Positions 1-4,708 of a stretch of DNA of 6,607 nt are shown here, one piece after another (the first letter of the stretch is position 1; the number at the start of each line of letters is the position of its first letter). The position numbers and the translations under genes were made by a program. The stretch lies in contig JAKFXV010000168.1 in NCBI GenBank assembly GCA_021731205.1, positions 1 through 6,607 of the forward strand, read 5' to 3'. This DNA comes from Nocardioides sp. (GTDB lineage Bacteria > Actinomycetota > Actinomycetes > Propionibacteriales > Nocardioidaceae). Under the pieces are notes generated by a model that worked only from the letters and a program-made list of their open reading frames with translations, ran no database searches and had not been told where the DNA came from.

Positions 1-774
1 GAGACAGGCGTCGGCGAAGACGATGTTGGCGCTCTTGCCGCCGAGCTCGAGGGTCACCCGCTTCACCTGCTCGGCGCAGCCGGCCATGATCTGCTTGCCC
101 ACCTCGGTGGACCCCGTGAAGCAGATCTTGCGCACCAGCGGGTGGGTCACGAACCGCTGCCCGACCACCGAGCCCTGCCCCGGCAGCACGGTGAGCACCC
201 CTTCCGGCAGCCCCGCCTCGCGCCCCAGCTCGGCGATCCGCATCGCGGTCAAGGGGGTGATCTCGGCCGGCTTGAGCACCACCGTGTTCCCGGCCGCCAG
301 TGCGGGTGCGAAGCCCCACCCGGCGATCGGCATCGGGAAGTTCCACGAAACGATCACGCCGACCACCCCCAGCGGCTCGCGCAACGTCACGTCCAGGCCG
401 CCCGCCACCGGGATCTGCCGGCCGAACAGCCGCTCGGGCGCCGCAGAGTAGTAGTTCAGGCAGTCACGGACGTTCCCCGCCTCCCAGCGCGCGTTGCCGA
501 TCGGGTGGCCGGAGTTCTCCACCTCCAGCCGGGCCAGCTCCTCGATGTGGGCGTCGACCACGGCTGCGAAGGCGCGCAGCAGCCGCGCCCGCTCGCCCGG
601 CGCCACCCGGCGCCACGACGCGAACGCCTCGTGCGCGCGCTCGATCGCCGCGTCGGTCTCCTCGGCCGACGTCGAGGCGACCTCGCGCAACGGCGTACCC
701 GTTGCGGGGTTGACCAGTGTGGTCACCATCGGCCCAGTTGACATCGGCCCAGTTGACATTGGCCCAGTTGACAT
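1..774 (-). CDS. Aldehyde dehydrogenase (NAD(P)+-dependent), N-terminal half, cut by the window's left edge
   Basis: The reading frame is open from several ATG codons near the right end to base 1, so only the N-terminal ~243-258 residues of a family usually near 480-500 are present. Numbering from the ATG at 729, the family signatures are clear: SWNFP (128-132, with the oxyanion Asn130), KPAE with cofactor-binding Lys153, FTGSTEVG (204-211, Rossmann loop) and LELGGKS with the general-base Glu228. The catalytic Cys lies beyond the edge. In this cluster it probably oxidises a gamma-glutamyl aldehyde made from the amine ligated by the upstream GS-like enzyme; that substrate is inferred. It is third in the minus-strand operon. 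The first possible ATG (774) lies only 7 nt after the ligase stop and no good SD precedes it, so translation probably depends on coupling. The start is uncertain: ATGs at 774, 759, 744 and 729 are all in frame, because a 15-bp tandem repeat adds up to three MSTGP units before MVTTLVNPATG, where family homology begins. Confidence 0.93.
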   Translation of the reverse strand, partial: MSTGPMSTGPMSTGPMVTTLVNPATGTPLREVASTSAEETDAAIERAHEAFASWRRVAPGERARLLRAFAAVVDAHIEELARLEVENSGHPIGNARWEAGNVRDCLNYYSAAPERLFGRQIPVAGGLDVTLREPLGVVGVIVSWNFPMPIAGWGFAPALAAGNTVVLKPAEITPLTAMRIAELGREAGLPEGVLTVLPGQGSVVGQRFVTHPLVRKICFTGSTEVGKQIMAGCAEQVKRVTLELGGKSANIVFADACL

Positions 775-775
775 C
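731..775. repeat. 15-bp tandem repeat, three copies, carrying in-frame start codons
   Basis: On the plus strand the unit ggcccagttgacatc occurs three times head to tail (731-745, 746-760, 761-775); the middle copy differs only in its last base. Read on the minus strand each unit is ATG TCA ACT GGG CCN, encoding MSTGP. Because 15 is a multiple of 3, all the ATGs are in frame with each other and with the ATG at 729. The adjacent stretch 776-788 (ggccagtcacatc) looks like a degenerate 13-base copy and contains the last codon and stop of the GS-like gene, so the repeat may have grown from that junction. Confidence 0.95.
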
Positions 776-781
776 GGCCAG

Positions 782-2143
782 TCACATCCGCTCGAAGCTG
801 CGCTCGAGCTCCCAGTCGGTCACAGCGGCGTCGAACGCCGCCAGCTCGACGTCGGCCATGTTGGCGTAGTGGTCCACGACCTCGTCGCCGAACGCCGCCC
901 GCGCCACACCAGACCCGGCGAAGAGGTCCCGGGCCTCGCGGAGCGTCCGTGGCACGTGCGGCTTGTCGGAGTCATAGGCGTTGCCGACCAGCTGCTCCTC
1001 CAGCGGCAGGCCGCTCTCGATGCCGTGCAGCCCGCCGGCCAGCATGGCGGCCAGCGCGAGATAGGGGTTCACATCGCCGCCCGGCACCCGGTTCTCCATC
1101 CGGGCGCTGGGGCCATGGCCGACCAGGCGGACGGCGCAGGTCCGGTTGTCCAGGCCCCAGGCGACGGCGGTGGGCGCGAACGACGCTGCAGCGAAGCGCT
1201 TGTAGGAGTTGACGTTGGGTGCATAGAGCAGCGTGAACTCGCGCATCGTCGCCAGCACCCCGGCGATGAACCGGTCGTACATCGGCGTGCGCCCGCCGTC
1301 GTCCCAGAACACGACATCGCCGTTCGCGCCACGCAGAGACAGGTGGATGTGGCAGGAGTTGCCCTCGCGCTCGTTGTACTTCGCCATGAACGTGATCGAC
1401 TGGCCGCGCTGGGCCGCGATCTCCTTCGCGGCGGTCTTGTAGACGCTGTGGTTGTCCGCGGTCGTGAGCGCGTCGGCGTAGAGGAAGCCGATCTCCTGCT
1501 GCCCGAGGTTGCACTCGCCCTTGGCGCCCTCGACGTCCAGCCCGGCGGCGTACATGTGGTTGCGGATGTCACGCAGCAGCGGCTCGGCCCGGCTCGTCCC
1601 GAGGATGGAGTAGTCGATGTTGTACTGGCTGACCGGGGTGAGGCTCCGCCAGCGCAGCCGCCCCGCATCTTCGTACGACGTGTCGAAGGCGATGAACTCC
1701 AGCTCGGTCCCAGCCAGCGCCACCAGGTCGCGCTCGGCCACCCGGTCGAGTTGGTGTTTGAGGATCGTGCGCGGTGACTGCAGCACGGGGGAGTGGTCGA
1801 GCCAGACCAGGTCGCACTGCACCATCGCGGTCTTGGGGTGGTGGGTGAGCAGCCGCAGCGTCGCCCAGTCGGGCGCGAACTCGAAGTCTCCGTAGCCGCG
1901 CTCCCAGGAGGCGATCGCGTAGCCGCCGACGGTGTTCATGTCGATGTCGACCGCGAGCAGGTAGTTACACCCCTCGGTGCCGTGGGCGAGCGCCACGTCG
2001 AGGAAGTAGCGCGCGTGCAGCCGCTTGCCCTGCAGCCGACCCTGCATGTCGGTGAACGCCATGATCACCGTGTCGACGGCGTCTTCGTGGATCAGCACTC
2101 GCAGGCGCTCAGGGGTGAGATAGCGGTCGTTCGGCGGTGTCAT
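782..2143 (-). CDS. Glutamine-synthetase-family gamma-glutamyl-amine ligase (GlnA4/PuuA-like)
   Basis: This is a complete 453-residue type I GS-fold protein. ATP-dependent ligases of this family join the glutamate gamma-carboxyl to ammonia or an amine in the cytoplasm. The N-terminal beta-grasp region (about 20-100) contains FTDMQGRLQGKRL. The catalytic domain retains the metal and substrate ligands: TELEF with Glu147 and Glu149, Glu210 and Glu217 (GQQE), His265 in GNSCHIHLSL, NSYKRF (312-317), Arg339, and Arg348/Glu350/Arg352 in ARMENR, followed by NPYLALAAMLAGG. The catalytic chemistry should therefore be intact. The C-terminal E. coli-type adenylylation motif NLYDLP is not kept. It sits between a FadR-type regulator and an aldehyde dehydrogenase and opposite an ethanolamine-type permease. 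That context favours an amine-detoxifying or catabolic ligase such as gamma-glutamylethanolamide synthetase over ammonium-assimilating GlnA; a gamma-glutamylpolyamine synthetase is the main alternative. The ATG at 2143 has the SD AGAGGA at good spacing. It lies 36 bp after the regulator's stop. Confidence 0.93.
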   Translation of the reverse strand: MTPPNDRYLTPERLRVLIHEDAVDTVIMAFTDMQGRLQGKRLHARYFLDVALAHGTEGCNYLLAVDIDMNTVGGYAIASWERGYGDFEFAPDWATLRLLTHHPKTAMVQCDLVWLDHSPVLQSPRTILKHQLDRVAERDLVALAGTELEFIAFDTSYEDAGRLRWRSLTPVSQYNIDYSILGTSRAEPLLRDIRNHMYAAGLDVEGAKGECNLGQQEIGFLYADALTTADNHSVYKTAAKEIAAQRGQSITFMAKYNEREGNSCHIHLSLRGANGDVVFWDDGGRTPMYDRFIAGVLATMREFTLLYAPNVNSYKRFAAASFAPTAVAWGLDNRTCAVRLVGHGPSARMENRVPGGDVNPYLALAAMLAGGLHGIESGLPLEEQLVGNAYDSDKPHVPRTLREARDLFAGSGVARAAFGDEVVDHYANMADVELAAFDAAVTDWELERSFERM

Positions 2144-2148
2144 CGGTG

Positions 2149-2154
2149 TCCTCT
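2149..2154 (-). promoter_or_regulatory. Ribosome binding site of the GS-like ligase
   Basis: The minus strand reads GAGAGGACACCG directly before the ATG at 2143. The AGAGGA core ends 5 nt before the start codon. This supports the chosen start and independent initiation on the polycistronic message. Confidence 0.75.
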
Positions 2155-2179
2155 CAGCCCTGTTTGTCCGGTCCGCGGT

Positions 2180-2932
2180 CTAGCCCAGCAGGCCGCGCAG
2201 CAGCGCGGCGGTGTCGTCGCAATGGTCCTCCATGACCACCCGCGCGCGGTCGTGGTTTCCCCGCCTGATGGCCCGCACGAGCATCGCGTGCTGGCGGTCG
2301 GAGTGGGCGATGTTGGCGTCCAACATCGGGATCGCCAGCAGCATCTCGTGCAGCGTCGCCTGCACGCTGGTGACCGCATCCACCACGCGGGGCGATCCGG
2401 TGAGGGCGGCGATGGTGAGGTGGAACCGCGAGTCGGCCTGCCGGTGCTCGGCAGGCTTGCGTGCGCTGGCGACCTCCGCATGTGCCCGGTCCAACTGGGC
2501 CAGCGCCCGGTCGTCCAGAGTTGCGTACGCCGCCAGGCTGGCCGCGCCCGGCTCGACGATCCGGCGGAACACCAGGCTGTCGAGCCACTCTTGACGCTTG
2601 GCGTCGGTGATCCGCGCGGCCGCACGCGCCGAGGGGGTCTTGGGCTTGAGGGTGACCACCGTGCCGCCGCCCCGGCCCCGCCGAGTCTCGACGAAGCCGG
2701 CCTCGCGCAGCGCCGCCAACGCCTCGCGCAGCGTGGACCGGGACAGGTGCATGCGCGCGGCCAGCTCGCGTTCACTGGGCAAGGTGCTGCCCAGTGGGTA
2801 GACGCCGAGCCGGATCGTCGTGGCCAGCTGCTCCACACAGGACTCGAACGCGTGGTTCCCCCTGGCCGGACGCAGCAAGGCGTCGGTGAGTTCCTGCCGG
2901 GTCCCGTGCGCGACGGCGCGTTCTGGCTGCAC
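2180..2932 (-). CDS. GntR-family transcriptional regulator, FadR subfamily (FCD domain)
   Basis: This 250-residue protein has the FadR layout. An N-terminal winged helix-turn-helix (about 27-95) contains GSTLPSERELAARMHLSRSTLREALAALREAGFVE-type spacing and the wing TRRGRGGGTVV. An all-helical FCD ligand-binding domain follows (about 115-245). Likely FCD metal or ligand residues are Asp167 and His171 (DSRFHLTIA), His215 (SDRQHAMLVRAI) and His237 (MEDH). Such proteins usually repress neighbouring catabolic genes until a small carboxylate or pathway intermediate binds. It is the first gene of the minus-strand cluster and is divergent from the permease, so it likely controls both directions and itself. 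The start is GTG at 2932: an in-frame TGA (2947-2945) lies five codons upstream, so no longer protein is possible. The best SD, GAGAGG at 2953-2948, is about 15 nt from the GTG, which is unusually far and may mean weak translation. The effector is not known from sequence. Confidence 0.92.
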   Translation of the reverse strand: MQPERAVAHGTRQELTDALLRPARGNHAFESCVEQLATTIRLGVYPLGSTLPSERELAARMHLSRSTLREALAALREAGFVETRRGRGGGTVVTLKPKTPSARAAARITDAKRQEWLDSLVFRRIVEPGAASLAAYATLDDRALAQLDRAHAEVASARKPAEHRQADSRFHLTIAALTGSPRVVDAVTSVQATLHEMLLAIPMLDANIAHSDRQHAMLVRAIRRGNHDRARVVMEDHCDDTAALLRGLLG

Positions 2933-2947
2933 GGGCCGAGTCTGTCA

Positions 2948-2953
2948 CCTCTC
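2948..2953 (-). promoter_or_regulatory. Distant Shine-Dalgarno of the FadR-type regulator
   Basis: The minus strand carries GAGAGGTGA upstream of the GTG at 2932, but the purine core is about 15 nt away instead of the usual 5-10. No better SD is visible and no other start in the frame is possible upstream. The AGAGG (2952-2948) can also pair with CCTCT (2972-2968), giving a possible hairpin over the site. Confidence 0.4.
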
Positions 2954-3010
2954 AGGATTGCCCGGCCAGAGGACAAAGGTCGAAGTTCATACCAATTTTG
3001 CGTGCGCATC

Positions 3011-3040
3011 TTCACAAGCGGTTCTGGCCGGGTTTAGCCT
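3011..3040 (+). promoter_or_regulatory. Candidate sigma70-type promoter for the permease
   Basis: TTCACA at 3011-3016 matches five of six bases of the -35 consensus TTGACA. After an 18-bp spacer, TAGCCT at 3035-3040 fits the loose actinobacterial -10 pattern TANNNT. Transcription would start near 3047, leaving a leader of roughly 57 nt before the GTG. The right arm of the inverted repeat (3023-3032) lies between the two boxes, where a bound repressor would block polymerase. The -10 is poor, so this is tentative. Confidence 0.35.
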
Positions 3041-3091
3041 CGAAAAAGCAGCCAGTTTGTCTGCAGGAGACCCCAAGACACGCACCACCTC

Positions 3092-3098
3092 AGGAGGA
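3092..3098 (+). promoter_or_regulatory. Strong ribosome binding site of the permease
   Basis: AGGAGGA is a near-perfect Shine-Dalgarno sequence whose last G lies 6 nt before the GTG at 3104. It decides the start codon and suggests efficient translation. Confidence 0.9.
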
Positions 3099-3103
3099 CG
3101 ATC

Positions 3104-4666
3104 GTGGCCGACACGTCGAAGACTTCCCACCAGACCCAACCGCGCCGAGCAGGCGCTGGTGTGACGTACGCCCAAGCCGAGGACGGCTATTTCGAGAAGC
3201 GCGGCCTGGCCCGGCACGCGGGGATGTGGTCGATCTGGGCCCTCGGCGTCGCCGCCGTGATCTCCGGCGACTTCTCGGGATGGAACCTCGGCATCGGAGA
3301 GGCCGGCTGGGGCGGCATGCTCGTCGCCACGATCGTGATCGGCGTGATGTACCTGCTGATGGTCTTCAGCATCTCGGAGATGTCGGCGACCATGCCGCAC
3401 ACCGGCGGCGCCTACTCCTTCGCGCGCTCCGCGATGGGACCGTGGGGTGGATTCGTGACCGGCCTAGCGGAGTCGATCGAGTACGTCATCACCACCGCGG
3501 TCGTGGGCACCTTCAGCGGGTTGTACGCCGACGCGATCACCGACGACCTGTTTGGCTTCACGATGCCGCTGTGGGTGTGGGTGCTGGTCTTCTACGTGAT
3601 CTTCGTTGCACTCAACTCGGCGGGGGCCGCGGCGTCGTTCAAGTTCGCGGTCGTCATCACGATCATCTCGCTGGCCGTGTTGGCGTTCTTCGCGGTCGCG
3701 GCGCTGTTCTCCGGCGAGCTGTCGTGGGACAAGCTGTGGAACATCGAGCCCGAGGCCGGCAACAGCACCTTCTTGCCGTACGGCGTCGGCGGCGTACTCG
3801 CCGCGCTGCCGTTCGCGATCTGGTTCTTCCTCGGCATCGAGGAGCTCCCGCTCGCCGCGGAGGAGACGCACACCCCGCAACAAGACATCCCGCGCGGCTC
3901 CCTGCTCGGCATGTTGACCCTGCTGGTCACGGCGTTCTTGGTGCTGGTGTTGAACCCGATGGTGATCGGCGCACAGGAGATCTCGGGCAGCGGCGAGCCG
4001 ATCCTCGACGGCTTCCGGGCGATCTTCCCCAACAGCGACATCGCCTCGCTGCTCGCGTTGTTCGCGCTGGCCGGGCTGGTCGCGTCGTTCCAGGGGATCA
4101 TGTTCGCCGCCGGACGCAACATGTACTCCCTCTCGCGCGCCGGCTACTACCCGAAGATCCTTTCGCTGACCGGGTCGCGCAAGGTGCCGTACGTCGCCCT
4201 GATCGCGAGCTCGGTGATCGGCATCGTGCTGGTCTTCGGCCTCGGCGCGATCCGCAACGAGCCGGGCGAGACGGCCACCGACGCCCAGGTCGTGGTCGCC
4301 GGCCAGCTGCTCAACATCGCCGTCTTCGGCGCGGTGATCGCCTACTTCCTGCAGATGGTCGCCTTCGTGCTGCTGCGCCATAAGTACGCCGACGTCCATC
4401 GGCCCTACGTCAGTCCGACCGGCATGTGGGGAGCGGTCGTGGCTGGAGCGATCGCCGGCGTGACCCTGATCGTGTTGCCGTTCAACGACGCGTACCGCTC
4501 GGTCGTCCTCGGTGTCGCGATCTTCTTCGCCGTCGGACTGCTCTACTTCGCCATCGCGGGTCGGCACCGGCTGGTGCTCTCCCCGGAAGAGGAGTTCGCG
4601 ATGGGCCACGGACACCACGTCGCCGGCGGCGCCTCCGAGCACGGGATGGGAGAGGTCTCCGACTGA
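3104..4666 (+). CDS. eat: APC-superfamily permease, ethanolamine permease type
   Basis: This 520-residue integral membrane protein should import an amine across the cytoplasmic membrane, probably driven by the ion gradient. About 12 hydrophobic segments are seen, roughly at 41-63, 72-92, 118-140, 155-175, 181-203, 229-250, 267-289, 313-335, 362-382, 399-424, 441-460 and 467-485. Stretches that resemble the ethanolamine permease subgroup are YFEKRGL (29-35), ISGDFSGWNLG (53-63), MPHTGGAYSFARSAMGPWGG (97-116) and GIEELPLAAEE (244-254), the last in the usual conserved APC loop. A general amino-acid or other amine porter is the alternative. The ~20-residue N-terminal tail is polar. The C-terminal tail from about 490 is hydrophilic, with a short His-rich patch GHGHH (501-505). 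The GTG start is fixed by an AGGAGGA site. The gene is divergent from the regulator-ligase-dehydrogenase genes, which fits substrate uptake for that pathway. Confidence 0.9.
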   Translation: MADTSKTSHQTQPRRAGAGVTYAQAEDGYFEKRGLARHAGMWSIWALGVAAVISGDFSGWNLGIGEAGWGGMLVATIVIGVMYLLMVFSISEMSATMPHTGGAYSFARSAMGPWGGFVTGLAESIEYVITTAVVGTFSGLYADAITDDLFGFTMPLWVWVLVFYVIFVALNSAGAAASFKFAVVITIISLAVLAFFAVAALFSGELSWDKLWNIEPEAGNSTFLPYGVGGVLAALPFAIWFFLGIEELPLAAEETHTPQQDIPRGSLLGMLTLLVTAFLVLVLNPMVIGAQEISGSGEPILDGFRAIFPNSDIASLLALFALAGLVASFQGIMFAAGRNMYSLSRAGYYPKILSLTGSRKVPYVALIASSVIGIVLVFGLGAIRNEPGETATDAQVVVAGQLLNIAVFGAVIAYFLQMVAFVLLRHKYADVHRPYVSPTGMWGAVVAGAIAGVTLIVLPFNDAYRSVVLGVAIFFAVGLLYFAIAGRHRLVLSPEEEFAMGHGHHVAGGASEHGMGEVSD

Positions 4667-4688
4667 GGTGAGGTGCGCCGTGCTCACC
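4667..4688 (+). terminator. Weak hairpin after the permease, no T-tract
   Basis: GGTGAG (4667-4672) and CTCACC (4683-4688) form a perfect 6-bp inverted repeat around a 10-nt loop immediately after the permease stop. No run of T follows, so it is not a standard intrinsic terminator. It may attenuate or stabilise the permease message, or it may be chance. Confidence 0.25.
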
Positions 4689-4697
4689 GGCTCGCGT

Positions 4698-4701
4698 AGG
4701 G
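4698..4701 (+). promoter_or_regulatory. Modest ribosome binding site of the LicD-methyltransferase gene
   Basis: AGGG ends 7 nt before the GTG at 4709, directly after the in-frame TAG (4697-4699) that bounds the frame. It is a short SD, supporting 4709 over internal GTG codons such as the one at 4772. Confidence 0.5.
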
Positions 4702-4708
4702 TGCCGCC

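Larger units (their letters stand above)
2933..3103. promoter_or_regulatory. Divergent promoter/operator region between the regulator and the permease
   Basis: This 171-bp gap has no credible gene and contains the most AT-rich stretch near the cluster (about 2971-3016). It must drive both the minus-strand regulator-ligase-dehydrogenase unit and the plus-strand permease. It holds an exact 10-bp inverted repeat, cccggccaga (2961-2970) and tctggccggg (3023-3032), whose centres are 62 bp apart around the AT-rich core. It also holds a short palindrome TGCG-TG-CGCA (2999-3008). These are candidate binding sites for the FadR-type protein, but neither matches the common GntR TNGTNNNACNA pattern well. 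No convincing minus-strand -35/-10 pair was found. Confidence 0.6.

Noticed and set aside
731..788. Short repeat array considered as CRISPR
   Set aside because: The units are 15 bp, directly abutting with no spacers, and coding in frame.
1000..1014. Tyr390 of the ligase as an adenylylation site
   Set aside because: NAYDSD only partly resembles the GlnA motif NLYDLP, and GS-like amine ligases are not generally controlled this way.
494..1777. Long plus-strand open frame (427 codons) with VDIGP repeats
   Set aside because: It lies opposite the GS-like ligase and the dehydrogenase start, which carry clear family motifs. The VDIGP repeat is the 15-bp tandem repeat read on the other strand.
2984..2996. 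agttcataccaat as a classic GntR operator
   Set aside because: On the minus strand it gives TTGGTATGAACTT, with TGGT on one side but no matching ACCA arm at the right spacing.
1793..3037. Plus-strand open frame of 414 codons
   Set aside because: It is antisense to the FadR-type regulator and the ligase 5' end, has biased GC-rich composition and no recognisable domain.
2998..4383. Plus-strand open frame of 461 codons overlapping the permease
   Set aside because: It is out of frame with the permease, Arg-rich, and has no SD, while the permease has a perfect one.
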